From contig CANTUV010000024.1 in NCBI GenBank assembly GCA_947685225.1, positions 57,130,001 to 57,194,000 on the forward strand: a DNA stretch of 64,000 nt, in the 5' to 3' direction. This DNA comes from Garcia nutans (lineage: Eukaryota > Streptophyta > Magnoliopsida > Malpighiales > Euphorbiaceae). The notes beneath the pieces were generated by a model, which was given only the letters and a program-made list of their open reading frames with translations, searched no databases and was not told the DNA's origin. This document shows, one piece after another, positions 1 through 11,041 of the stretch (positions are counted from its first letter, which is position 1; each line of letters begins with the position of its first letter). The position numbers were made by a program, and so were the translations under genes.

Positions 1-972
1 GCATTATCAAGATCAAACCATTTAAATTAGGGACTACAAATGAAAGATAAAGAAAAGAGTTATTTTGGACAATATCCTCAAGTAAAACATCCAACAACAT
101 GGGCATGTTAATGACCATGTCATTAACTCACTCATACAAAAGCTTTGACACATCCAATGACATGGGTATGTTACTTGCCGTGTCATTTATTCTGCCTCAT
201 AGAAACATTGACATGCTCAACAACACGAGTGTGTTCATGGTTGTATCAATTATTTTGCCTTACAGTAGCTAAGACATGGTTGTGTTACTGGTCGTGTCAT
301 CAATGTTGAACTCATCACCATTGAGATGCCCAATGACATGGCCATGTCAGGCAAAATTTTGCATTTCGTACACTTAATCATTTCAACACAATCACTTCCA
401 AACTCAACTTAAATTCAATCACTTCTTATATTCAACCTTAAAATCAATCTTAACTACTCACAATAACTTCATACATACCCAAATAAGGTATTAAAACACA
501 CTACTACACAATCCCAAAATCCTAAATACCATGTTCTTCCATAGAATTCCAAAGAACTTACAAAAATAATAAAGAAACTTACCAATTGATGAAGAATCCT
601 CAAAAACTCCACTTGAATCCTCGAACTTCCTTCAATCTTTGATGTATGGAAGAAGAAAGCTCTCATTTAGCCTCTCTCTCTCTAGCTCATGGCAAAAGGA
701 ACAAAAGAAGAAGAAGAAGCAAATATCAACTTCTCTTTCTTTCCATCCTTATCTATATATATTAATTATTTTATATTTTAACTTTTACTCTTTTTATATG
801 TATTGTATATGTTAGGTATATGTTTTTGTCATATTTACTTCAAATATATTTCAAATATACACTTTACTTTTTCACTTAAAATTCTTTCATTTTCTATTTA
901 ATTCATTTATTTAATTTTTCTAATTAAATTTAAATTTATTTTATTTAATATTCAAAAATTAGGGGTGTTACA
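1..972 (-). mobile_element. 3' LTR (5' portion) of Tekay-type element T1, cut by the window edge
   Basis: On the minus strand the LTR starts at 972 with TGTAACACCCCT, directly after a polypurine tract, and runs off the left edge, so only its first ~970 bases are visible. Bases ~60-345 hold several diverged ACACG/CGTGT-type dyads (here mostly CATGG/CATGT forms), like the modules of the other Tekay LTRs in the window. A splice-donor-like site (minus strand TTGGTAAG, near 580) is also shared with those LTRs. The sequence is AT-rich and encodes nothing convincing. Its partner 5' LTR is not in the window; it was probably lost in the rearrangement at 3926-5940. Confidence 0.8.
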
Positions 973-985
973 ATTCTCCCCCTTT
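973..985 (-). other. Polypurine tract of element T1
   Basis: Minus-strand AAAGGGGGAGAAT lies immediately before the LTR start TGTAAC. It matches the AGAGGGGGAGAAT tracts of elements B and C, which supports the LTR boundary at 972. In the family this tract primes plus-strand DNA synthesis. Confidence 0.8.
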
Positions 986-1016
986 AAGAAAATTTCATCC
1001 GTGAAATTATCTGCTA

Positions 1017-3925
1017 TCAACTCTGGAACTACTGGGGATACTGACTCCGCATCAGTTACTCACTCTCCCATGTTGCCTCCTCAATGGCATGATTCCTCCA
1101 AAGGGCTTTCACAAGTGGTACTTCCTTATTTCTTAACTTTTTCACTTCTCGTGCCAAAATTGCTATTGGTTCTTCTTTATAGTCAGATCTGGGCTCATCT
1201 CAATAGAATCCACCGATAAGATATGAGATGGGTTTGACCTATACCTCCGAACCATAGAGACATGGAAGAAATTATGTTTCTGGTCTAACTCAGGCAGCAA
1301 AGCCAATCTGTAAGCCACTGGTCTAACTCTCTCTAAAATCTCATACGGTCCTATGAAACGAGGACTAAACTTTCCTTTACAAACAAATCTCAAAATCTTT
1401 TTCCATGGAGATACTTTCAAAAATACTTTATCTCCCACATTGAACTCTATATCCTTCCTCTTCAAATCTGTATAGGATTTCTGTCGATTTGTAGCTACTT
1501 TCAGATGACTCTGAATCAATTTCATTTTCTCTTTTGTCCCCTTAATTAAATCAGGACCAACCACTTTACCTTCTCTAGCTTCATGCCAACACAAAGGTGT
1601 TTTGCATTTCCTGCCATACAAGGCCTCATAAGATGCTATCCAAATACTGGATTGATGACTGTTGTTATATGCAAACTCAATAAATGGCAAAAATTTGTCC
1701 CAACTCCCTATGAAATCAATGATACAACTCCTCAACATATCCTTTAAAATTTGTATCCCTCTCTCTAACTGCCCATCTATCTAAGGATGGAAAGCAGTAC
1801 TAAAATGTAATTGAGAACCCAATGCATCCTGCAAACTTCTCAAAAATCTCAATGTAAACCAGGAATCTCGGTCCAATACTGAAGAAATTGAAACTTCATG
1901 TGACTTCACTATCTCATTGAAATACATCTAAGCCAACCTCTCAAGTGAGTAAACCATCCAAACTAGAAGAAAATGAGTTGTCTTCATCGTTTGATCAATA
2001 ATCACCCAAATTGCATCATGAGTCTTCTGGGTCAAAGGCAATCCAGTCACAAAATCCATCATCATTGGCTCCCATTTCCACTCTGGTACTGACAATGGCT
2101 GAAGTAATCCTGAAGGAACTTGGTCCTCAACTTTCACTCTCTGGCAAGTGAGACATCTGGACACAAATTCTGCTACGTCCCTTTTCATACCTGACCACCA
2201 ATAATATTATTTCAAATCTTGATACATCTTGGTATTACCAGGGTGCATAGCATAAAATAACTAATGTGCTTCCTCTAATATCATCCTCTTCAATCCTGCA
2301 TTATCAGGAATTCACATTCTATCTTTATACCATAGACTGCCATCATCTTTGACATGAAAGTCTTGACTCTCCTCCTTTTGGCAATCTAACATAATCTTTT
2401 AGATCTTCTCATCTGCTAATTGGGCTTCCCTAACTTGATCCAACAACACTGGCCTCAATTGCAATTGAGCTATTAATGCACCGTCATCATAAGACTCAAA
2501 TCTAGCAAGCAATGCTCTCAACTCAATAAGCAACGAAAGTGAATAAGTAGTCAAACTTGCCAAAGACTTTTGACCTAAGGCATCAGTAACAACATTTGCC
2601 TTGCCAGGATGATAATTAATCAAATAGTTGTAGTCTTTAATCAACTCTAACCATCACCTTTACTGAAGATTCAGCTCCTTCTGAACACCTAAATACTTCA
2701 AACTCTTATGATTAGTATAAATGAAACACTTCTCCCCAAACAAGTAATGTCATCAAATCTTCAATGCAAAACCTATGGCTGCTAACTCCAAATTATGAGT
2801 TAGGTAATTCAACTCATGTGACTTCAACTGTTGAGATGCATAAGCAATAACTCTACCCTCCTACATTAGAACATAACTTAAACCACTATGTGAAGCATCA
2901 CTATATATCACATATGGTTTACCTTCCACAGACAGGGTAAGAACAAGAGCTTGAGTCAACATCTCCCTCAGTTGCTCAAAACTCGCCTGACACTGATCTA
3001 TCCACATAAATCTAACTCCTTTCTGAAGTAATCTGGTGAGTGGTGTAGCTATCATAGAAAAACTCTTCACAAACCGGCAATAATAGCCTACCACTCCTAG
3101 AAAACTTCTAACTTCTGTCACAGTCTTAGGTGGACTCCAATTCAAGATAGCCTCAACTTTACTCGGATCAACTCTAATACCCTCTGCTGATACTACATGG
3201 CCGAGAAAAGTTATCTTATCGAGCCAGAACTCACACTTAGACAACTTAGCATACAACTGCTTTTCTCTCAAAGTCTGTAATACACTCCTCAGATGCATGA
3301 CATGATCCTCCTTATTACACGAATACACCAGGATATCATCAATGAAGACCACCACAAACTGATCTAAATATGGTCTAAACATCCTATTCATCAAATTCAT
3401 AAATGCTGCTGGTGCATTCGTCAATCCAAAGGGCATCACCAGAAACTCATAATGCCCATACCTCATGTGAAAAGTTGTCTTAGGTACATTAACATCTCTA
3501 ACTCTCAACTAATGATATCCTGATCTTAGAACAATCTTAGAGAATACTGCTGCTCCCTTCAATTGATCAAAAAGATCATCTGTCCAAGGTAAAAGATACT
3601 TATTCTTAATAGTCACCTTATTCAATTGCTTATAAACAATACATAATCTCAAAGTGCCATCCGTCTACTTCACAAACAAAACAAGTGCTCCCCATGGAGA
3701 CACACTACGGTGGATAAATCATTTATCAAGCAACTCTTGCAACTTCACCTTCAACTCCTTCAATTTTTTAGGTGCCATTCGATAAGGGGTAATAGAGATA
3801 AGAGTGGTACCAGGCAACAAATCAATATCAAACTCCACCTCTCTCTCAGGAGGCACCCCTGGCAACTCATCAGGAAAAATATTTGGAAACTCGGCAACTG
3901 TAAGTATAATGTCAAGCTGGGATCC
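1017..3925 (-). pseudogene. Tekay-type pol remnant (RT, RNase H, integrase, chromodomain) of T1
   Basis: Read on the minus strand, this is the C-terminal two thirds of a chromovirus polyprotein. In order: the protease-RT linker (FPDELPGVPPEREVEF), RT with the catalytic FIDD near 3335 and MPFGLTNAPAAF, RNase H (VIYSDASHSGL near 2900), integrase zinc region (CLTCQRVK) and core (MDFVTGLP), the GPY/F region (FIGPYEILERV) and a decayed chromodomain (EEATWESE), ending at the stop at 1017. Many stops and frameshifts break it (for example in the RT N-terminus around 3510-3720, between RNase H and integrase, and at 1740-1930). Gag and protease are missing: the sequence is cut at 3925 by the LTR at 3926. 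It is the most decayed pol in the window and cannot make a working protein. Confidence 0.9.
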
Positions 3926-5940
3926 TGTAACACCTTGATACTCCATATAAGTACTATACATACAGTAAATATATAAAGTATAAGGATGTCACTTTTCGTT
4001 ACATTTTAAAAACCTTTAACAGAATTCAAACCACAATACATTAATTTAAAGAACATTTACAAATCATTATATTTTTAATGATCTTACATATATATCATAA
4101 TCTTATTTTTTTTTATCAAAACTGCATTTATACATATACATACACTTTTGTCAGAAATACATCATAATTAAAAATTATACATGTATGCATCACCCTCTAG
4201 TTGGTCTCGACAAACTCTTACTCTTTTCGTGGCATAACGAAAGGCTTCATATCTTCCTCCTAGACACCTGCGCGATTACACATCCGCGCTAAGCCCGAGA
4301 GCTTAGTAGTACAAATATAAAATATAAACATACATTATAAAAATTCTAATATATAATGAAATATCACTTTCATATACCATTAATATCTTATCATGTTTTT
4401 CCTTTTGAATTGTACCTTTCATATATCTCGACTAATTCCATTTATATTATACATATCATTATCACCAACCACAATCCATCATTAATACTCACAATTAATA
4501 TATCAATATACACATTACACATCATACTTCATAACATTGTTTTATTCACAATTCATCAATCATAATCCATCACTAACACTCACAATCAATATATCAATAC
4601 ACACATTACACAACATATTTCATAACATTATATTACTCACAATTCACCAATTATGAATCACATTTCCAACAAAGTCAACCATAGATCTCACTTATTTCAA
4701 CATTTGTATATCATATTGACAACAAAGACAAACTCGGGCCCAAAAGACACTAATATGCCATTCGACTTTCAGAGTTAATGCTTTGGTTTTATTATCACAT
4801 TATCATTATCATTATCCCAACTAGGCTTCAAGGATTTAGGTTCAACCAAGCTTCAAGGGGAACAAAGCATGCTAAGTATCAACCCAACTTGGCTTCAAGA
4901 ACCAATCCAACCTAGCTTCAAGGGTTGTAACATCTCAATTAGGCTTCAAGGCCTTAGCCAACCTAACTTCAAGAGATTGTTACTATTATTAGGCATGCTA
5001 CCAACAACAAACTCTGAAAATGGAATAACACATTAGCTACACAATTTATTTATCAATTTCATTCTCAATTCTCATCATCAATTAGGCAAACATGCCTTAT
5101 GTCTTTCAGTTGAATCATCATAGCCAATCACAATGGCTTCACATCACATTTGAGTTATCATAGCCAATCACAATGGCTTCACATAATTCATATATCATCA
5201 TAGCCAAACACAATGGCTTCACATCACATTTTATCTCAATTCATATTATACACTTCATCATTCAAGCATACATAATCAATTTCATTGCACATGTATCTTA
5301 AATTCATCGTCATCTAAACAACATGTCCCTCTATTTCATTTCAATCATTATTAAAACATTTATCATAATAAATTGCATTGCACATACCTTTTTGGATGAT
5401 CATTATAGCTTTCACCTTCAAGAACTACTCCCATCAAGCTATACATAATCAATTACATCATCATATCCTTCACATTTTACATATAGCATCATAGATATAA
5501 CATTACAAAGTACATTATTCATATAACACATTACCATTCACAAGATTCACAATGTATATAATACATAACCTTGTTCATTTAGTATCATATGCATCATCAA
5601 ATGTAGGTTCAATCTCAATCATGTAAGAAGAGCAAAAACCAAACACAGTAACCAACACACTCAAGGGACACGGCCTGTGTCTCTCAACCAAAAACCTCTC
5701 AACCAAAAGCAACAGAAGCCAACATGGGCAAGGGACACGGCCGTGTCCTCTCCAAAAATCACCAAACACGGCCAAATTTCCATGGACTTGGCCGTGTCTC
5801 TCAAAAATACCTTAGGTTGGCCGTGTCTCTCAAGTATACAAACCCTAACTATGGCCAACTCTCTTTTGATTGAATAAAAACACAATATACACAACATAAA
5901 CTCATTCAAATGGATGTAATCAAAGTCATAAACTCATTTA
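3926..5940 (-). mobile_element. Truncated Tekay LTR (family A), inserted in T1 pol
   Basis: The LTR 3' end (minus strand ...GGTGTTACA) is at 3926, preceded by a would-be target site GATCC at 3921-3925. The sequence aligns throughout with the family-A solo LTRs at 17791-31637 and 48871-51911. It includes the twin hairpin at 4270-4306, the CTTGAAGC/AGTTGGGT tandem block (about 4810-4990) and the ACACGGCC dyad block (5665-5842). The alignment stops at 5940, about 750 bases short of the LTR 5' end, and the next base is the polypurine tract of Tat-1. No PBS lies next to its 3' end, so it was a solo or truncated LTR. Everything between its missing 5' end and Tat-1 has been deleted, including T1 gag and the Tat-1 3' LTR. 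Confidence 0.8.
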
Positions 5941-5956
5941 GTTTGCCCCCTGCTTG
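5941..5956 (-). other. Polypurine tract of Tat-1
   Basis: The minus strand reads CAAGCAGGGGGCAAAC, the same as in Tat-2 (53892-53907), where it is followed directly by the LTR start TGTAGACCC. Here the LTR is missing and the tract abuts the truncated LTR ending at 5940. Confidence 0.75.
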
Positions 5957-6024
5957 AATGATCTGAAACCTTAGTGAAAGAGAGTGAAAAGCAATAAGAC
6001 TTAATTTTTGAGATGGTTGAGGTT

Positions 6025-6652
6025 TTGGGTTCTGGACCCGGTTCGAGTTCTGGACTCAAGGATGATTCTAGATTCTGGACCTAAGGAAAATTTGGGTTCT
6101 GGACCCGGCTCGAGTTCTGGACTCAAAGATAATTCTAGGTTCTGGACCTAAGGATAATTTGGGTTCTGGACCCGGTTCGAGTTCCGGACTCCAGGATAAT
6201 TCTAGGTTCTGGACCTAAGAAAAATTTAGGTTCTGGACCCGGTTCGAGTTATGGACTGAAGAATCATTCAAGGTTCTGGACCTAAGGAAAATTTGGGTTC
6301 TGGACCCGGTTCGAGTTTTGGACTCAAGGATAATTCTAGGTTCTGGACCTAATAAAAATTTGGGTTCTGGACCCGGTTCAAGTTCTGGACTCAAGAATAA
6401 TTCTAGGTTCTGGACCTAAGAAAAATTTGGGTTCTGGACCCGAGCTAAGTTCTGGACTTAGAAATAATTCTAGGTTCTGGACCTAATGGTAAACTTGGGT
6501 TCTGGACCCGAGCTAAGTTTTGGACTTAAAAATAATTATAGGTTCTGGACCTAATGGTAAACTTGGGTTCTGGACCCGGTTTGAGTTCTGGACTCAAGGA
6601 TAATTCTAGGTTCTGGACCTAAGGAAAATTTTGAGTTCTGGACCCGAGCTAA
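6025..6652 (+). repeat. 67-bp tandem array of co-varying TTCTGGA palindromes
   Basis: About nine and a half units with a period of 67 bp (unit starts at 6027, 6094, 6161 and 6228). Each unit holds three short palindromes around the same core: GGGTTCTGGACCC, GAGTTCTGGACTC and TAGGTTCTGGACCTA. In units after about 6430 the middle one becomes TAAGTTCTGGACTTA, so both arms change together. The array lies between the Tat-1 polypurine tract and the promoter of the antisense PMD gene. A shorter diverged version is in Tat-2. Tandem repeats near the 3' end of Tat elements are known; the matched arm changes are what I see here. Confidence 0.9.
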
Positions 6653-6769
6653 TAAAAAAGTTTGGCTAATTTTTAGACATGTGTCTTCTTATTGCCCCCT
6701 GAGTGTAAAAATATTTATATACCTGCAATTATTTGAACGATTAAAATGAATAAATGAATTTACTATTTA

Positions 6770-6995
6770 TTTACTGTGTAGTCACGGTTCATGCACTATT
6801 TACTATTCATAAATAGTAAATTTACTATTTGCAAATAGTATCAAATAGTATTAACTATTGGAAAAAGTAATTTTACTATTTATCAATAGTAATACTATTT
6901 ATAAATAGTAACATTTACTATTTATCAATAGTAATACTATTTATAAATAGTAAAATGTACTATTTATGAATAGTAAAAATTCCTATTCATGAACA
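6770..6995 (+). repeat. Cluster of ACTATT/AATAGT inverted repeats upstream of the PMD gene
   Basis: Roughly ten ACTATT or AATAGT half-sites occur in ~225 bases, mostly paired as palindromes such as TTACTATTTATAAATAGTAA. The cluster ends about 40 bases before a TATA box. Tat-2 has the same kind of cluster at 54345-54480 in the same place. It may be a promoter-proximal regulatory region or just an unstable AT-rich repeat; the sequence does not decide. Confidence 0.7.
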
Positions 6996-7030
6996 GTTTT
7001 GAATTTGTTTTCTTTTGCTTGCTGTTCCTC

Positions 7031-7038
7031 TATAAAAG
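7031..7038 (+). promoter_or_regulatory. TATA box of the antisense PMD gene (Tat-1)
   Basis: TATAAAAG lies about 100 bases before the first PMD exon, and Tat-2 keeps TATAAAAA at the same place (54515). Position and conservation fit a core promoter on the strand opposite to gag-pol. Confidence 0.6.
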
Positions 7039-7132
7039 GCCATTAATCCTTCATTTCATTTCACAATTTCAATTTTAATTTTGTAATTCTCTCAAATTTC
7101 TTTTCAATTTCAGCACATATTTTTCAAAAACA

Positions 7133-9472
7133 TTGCATGCTTCGAGGTCGGGGACTCATTCTAATGCCGAGTTATTGGAGTTTATTCGGCATCATGAAGA
7201 CGGAAATCTAGATATACTGGCCGGGATGCCGCTCCATCACAGTTCCAACCAAAAGAGCGAGGTAATTACTTTTTCCCTTTCTTTTTTTTTATATATTTAA
7301 ATATTTTTTATTTTTTTATTTTTTTATTTTTTCTCTTATTATTATTATTATTATTTTTGTTATTGTAAAAAATAAATTAATTTAAATAGAGAAAATAACA
7401 CGTACTTACCTGGTATTAACATATCTGGGTCTGTGTTAGCATGATCGTTGTGTCGTTCAGGCTAGAGGGTGTATTTATATAGCCCGACAATGGTATGATG
7501 TAGTGCCTTCTCGGGTAAGGCGGATTATCCGAGATTGCGGCTTTGAGCAGTTCATCTTACAATTGCCGTCCGAAGAGTATCAGATAGACCAAAGCGAAGT
7601 CCAGGCGCTTGCAGAGCGATGGCTGGATACAACTCACACTTTTCACTTGCCCATTGGGGAGATAACAATTGGTCCAGTCGATTTTACTGCTATAACCGGC
7701 CTTCAATATGATGGTGTTTCGGTTCCTCTGACCAATGAAATCTTAACATTTGAAGAAATTCAGGAATTAATTGGTATTGAACCATCATATAAAGGGTCTT
7801 TTAAGATAAAAATTGAGCCAATTCACAGTTATTGGAATAACTACGAAGGTCGGATTGGCAGAAACAGGGCCAAACAGTATGCTCGAGGATTTTTGTTATA
7901 TCTGCTCGGGTCGACCATTTTAGGTAGCACTGAATCATCCATTCACTTGTCAGTGTTGAGTGCCCTTTTTTAATCTCAGAATGGTACCATCTTCTGGCTG
8001 GGGTGAAGCTGGTCTCGCATGTCTTTACCATGGCCTTGATAAGCTTTGCCGAAACAAGAGTTCTTTTGTTGGCTTAATGGTGGTTGTCGAGGTATTCTTT
8101 CTTTCACCAATGTCTTTTCCACTCTTTTCTTGCATTAATGTGATCTTTATTATTATTGTAGATATGGGCATATGAACACAACCTTGTGAGGGTACCCGAC
8201 ATTTCCTGAGAGAGAATCGGGTATCCGAGATTAAATTACTGGTTGTCCGATCGTGTGGATGTTCCCGGATCTCATCATGTGCATACTCATCGCTTTGTGT
8301 TGAGCCACTTAACCTGGGATCAGGTAAAATAACATTAGTATGCTTTAAATTTTATGTGAAAGTTTTACTTACCTTATGTTATCCTGTAGGTGAATTTGGC
8401 CTGGTGGAATCCAGAAGAGCGAGCAAACTGGTCTCCTTTGATGAGGGCTGCACTGTCTTTCTAACATTATCGCCGAATTATTGCTGGCCTAGTATCTAGT
8501 GGCTGGTTTCTTGGGGAGAGAGTTTATGAATGGTTTCTCGGTCCAGATCAGTGGAGGTTTCCGATGCAAATCCCAAAATATACTTTAAATATTATGTCGA
8601 TGCCGGAGGATGCACGGTGGTCAGCCCGGTGTGGTTATGATGCCGATCGGGTCCATTTTATGCCCATTTTATTCAAATAAGACTCTTGAACTTTGATGTA
8701 TCTCATGTTGGTGTGCAGGAGATTTTCAATGAAAATGAGGGTAGAGATGAGGAGGAACATCACGGAGATGCAGGAGAGTCTATTCCACATCTTGGGGCCA
8801 GTTCTCCTTAGGTAAAACTTTTACCACTTTTCCATTGCAACTGCTTTTCCTTTCTTTGATTCTTTAATGATTGTTGCAGATTGTTGGCTCATTTGATCAT
8901 GAGGCTGGACCTTCTTTCACTGCCCCTTCATTTACTCATTCTAGCCCACCGGATATGCCATCTCATCCGCAGGGTATTGATATGAACTACCTGGTATGTT
9001 CCTTATTTCATAATTGTTTATGCTGTATGTATGCATGATTATGTATGCTCTTACCTTTTTTCCTCTCGGCTCACAGCGGATGCTCGAAGAACAAAATAAG
9101 AAACTTCAAGAAGAGTTGGCTGCAAGTCATCAGTAGGCTTCTCATTTTGAAAGTTTATATCATCAATCCGAACAAAATTTCCGTAACTTCCGATTTCGAG
9201 GGATGAGGGATCCCAGCGCTTCTTCATCAAGAGGCCCCCAGACTGATAAACATGAGATGCTTTCATCTGCTTCTGATGAAGACCATGACAAATTGAAACT
9301 CCAAGGTAATAGGGGTTTTAGTGCTTCTACTTCGGATGATCCCGGGATGAGTAATTTGCCGGGTTTTGGTGCTCCCGCTTCGGGCGGACTCAAGAAGAGT
9401 GATTTGCCCCCTCCTCCAATAGGAGACGATTTTTTCAAGTATTTATTTGGTGACCAACCACCACCCTCTTAG
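7133..9472 (+). pseudogene. Antisense plant-mobile-domain (PMD) gene, multi-exon, broken (Tat-1)
   Basis: I recognise the PMD family from runs such as RRIIRDCGFEQFIL, RWLDTTHTFHLPIGEITIG, MVPSSGWGEAGLACLYHGLD and RVYEWFLGPDQ. Apparent exons are 7133-7261, 7461-8091, 8162-8323 and 8390 to about 8680, all with GT..AG borders, followed by smaller ones. The last exon (about 9078-9472) gives a coiled coil (RMLEEQNKKLQEELAA) and a Ser/Asp-rich tail ending in PPPPIGDDFFKYLFGDQPPPS. Damage: the first codon is TTG where Tat-2 has ATG; a +1 frameshift near 7970; TGA at 8207 in exon 3; further stops in exon 4. PMD proteins of host genes act in silencing and genome stability, and PMD genes carried by gypsy elements are known. 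The role inside the element is unknown. The introns lie on the strand opposite to the genomic RNA, so they survive retrotransposition. Confidence 0.85.
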
Positions 9473-9853
9473 TGATATGTAAATATTGTAGCAATTGTAA
9501 AATATTTTACAATAATGAAAAATATACAATTTTCCTCTTTACTGTAAACCTTATTTTTTTTTGTTACTGCAAATTTTTTTTTTATTATTTTTTCTATTAC
9601 AATACATTAATTTACATCCACTTCTTTTGTTAAACCAAATCAAATGTGGTAAAGAAAATTCATTGCCACTTGCTTTCCCTATGCCATATGTTCTTATCCT
9701 TTCCCATCATCTTTTCCATTTCACTTTTGAAAAAGGTTTGTTCCCTCTATATAAATCACCCTTCATGCCATATTTTAATTCATAAACCAAAAATCTCCCT
9801 CTTTCAATGTGAAGACCCTTTTAACAATTTTGGTTCTCCTTTATTCATCAACC
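9473..9853 (+). other. Intergenic spacer between the two antisense genes
   Basis: AT-rich with long T runs. The only features I can name are the TATA-like box at 9748-9755 and the short leader that follows it. The same spacer is present in Tat-2 (57085-57475). Confidence 0.6.
9748..9755 (+). promoter_or_regulatory. TATA-like box of the DUF7745-like gene (Tat-1)
   Basis: TATATAAA is 99 bases before the ATG at 9854, nearly the same spacing as in the PMD gene. In Tat-2 the matching site (57371) reads TATATGAA, a weakened box. Confidence 0.5.
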
Positions 9854-11041
9854 ATGACCGAGCACCATTTAAAGAAAATAAAAATTCTATTTAAGAATAT
9901 GGATGCCATCCATTGGAAGCAAATTTCATGGTCAAAGCTTAACATTTTAAAATGTTTTCAAAATGTCAAATTGGACCACTCCTTCTTACATGTCGTGGCT
10001 TCCTTTTGGGATACGGATTCTAGGGTATTTAGAATTAATGGCTTTGAAATATGTCCCTTGACTAAAGAGTTTGAGGCCGTCCTTGGATATCCAAATAATC
10101 AACAAATGGCGTTACCCACATTGATTTCCAAGACTCAACAGAAGATGCAGATGTTATTTCAAATTCCAAAACCCGAAGTTCTTCGGTTGATGAGAGGTGA
10201 AAAAATTCTACTTGCTCCTTCGATTGACTTTTGTTTTTCTCATTTGGCTCCTATTAAGGTATGGGGATGCATGCTTTGTCTTTGCTTGCTCAGCCAATTC
10301 TTGATTGTTTCTTCTGACACCTATATTGACCCATGAATATTGGATATTATGGACCAAATGGAAGGGGGCTTGTCGCCGGTACCTGTGATCTTAGTCGAGA
10401 CCTTAGTTGGATTAGACCGATTTAAATCAGGATTGTCAAGGAGACTAACTGGGAGTCCGTTGCTGCTTCAGGTAATTACTAAACTGCCCTTTCGGGTTTT
10501 CAATTTAGGTTTTCGTTTTTCTTTTTATTGCTCTAACTTTTGCCTAGTCTGCCCATGCGGGTTTTCGGAACTAGCGAGCTGTCCTAATTTTTGCCTAAGT
10601 TTCCCTTACAGGTTTTCAATCTTAGTGGACTCTTTTTTTTTACTTAATTTTTCTTCATAGATTTGGCTTTAGGAGCGTCTTTGTTTGCTTGATATTCCCC
10701 CCATGGATTTTATCAGATACCCGCCACGTCATCATTCTGCTAGGAAGCTATTCCATTCTGCTTCTTCATATGCTGACTGGATCCACTCACGCTCTGAAGT
10801 CAATATCCGTTGGTTGGTACCTTGGTGGAAGATTTCTCATATCACCATGCAGACATACTTGATGTACATTCCCTTTGCTGCTCTTCGTCAAGGTACATGC
10901 TATGATCCTCGTCGACTTGGGCGTCAGTATGGAGCTGAGCCTCGTGATTCTGACTTTGTTCCCGACTTAGACATGCCTTGCATGATTGAAGCCTACTTGG
11001 ATCGGTTAAGGCAAAGTTGGCCTGCACGTTATACTTATTGA
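9854..11041 (+). pseudogene. Antisense DUF7745-like gene, two exons, broken (Tat-1)
   Basis: The chosen ATG (9854) starts MTEHHLKKIKILFKNMDAIHW; the same start is kept in Tat-2. Exon 1 runs to 10471 (donor CAG|GTAATT), exon 2 from 10661 (acceptor CATAG) to the stop at 11041. Typical runs are SFWDTDSRVFRINGFEICPL, FEAVLGYPNNQQMALPTL, LLAPSIDFCFSHLAP and, in exon 2, DIPPMDFIRYPPRHH and SEVNIRWLVPWWK. I recall these as the plant DUF7745 family, which often sits in or near gypsy elements; no biochemical role is known to me. A TGA at 10334 (Tat-2 has CGA) and a TAG at 10670 break it. It follows the PMD gene on the same strand with its own TATA-like box, and both are antisense to pol. Confidence 0.75.
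10485..10640 (+). repeat. Hairpin modules in the DUF7745-like intron (Tat-1)
   Basis: Three modules of ~50 bp share the plan arm - 3-4 nt - CCC - 4 nt - GGG - TTTTCRAA - matching arm. The outer arms differ but stay complementary: CTAAA/TTTAG in the first, CTAG/CTAG in the second, CTAAG/CTTAG in the third. The intron occupies 10472-10660 and consists mostly of these modules. Confidence 0.7.

Noticed and set aside
5575..5909. Open frames on both strands rich in GHGR/DTAV-type words
   Set aside because: They come from the ACACGGCC dyad modules of the LTR; the same pattern occurs at 18644-18934 and 50888-51324.
6025..6652. Regularly spaced repeats that could suggest a CRISPR array
   Set aside because: The units are head-to-tail 67-bp tandem repeats with no unique spacers, inside a plant retrotransposon.
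7295..7345. T-rich run that could be a retrotransposed poly(A) tail on the minus strand
   Set aside because: It lies within the first PMD intron and is matched by a similar T-rich stretch in the Tat-2 intron (54750-54900), so it is part of the element.
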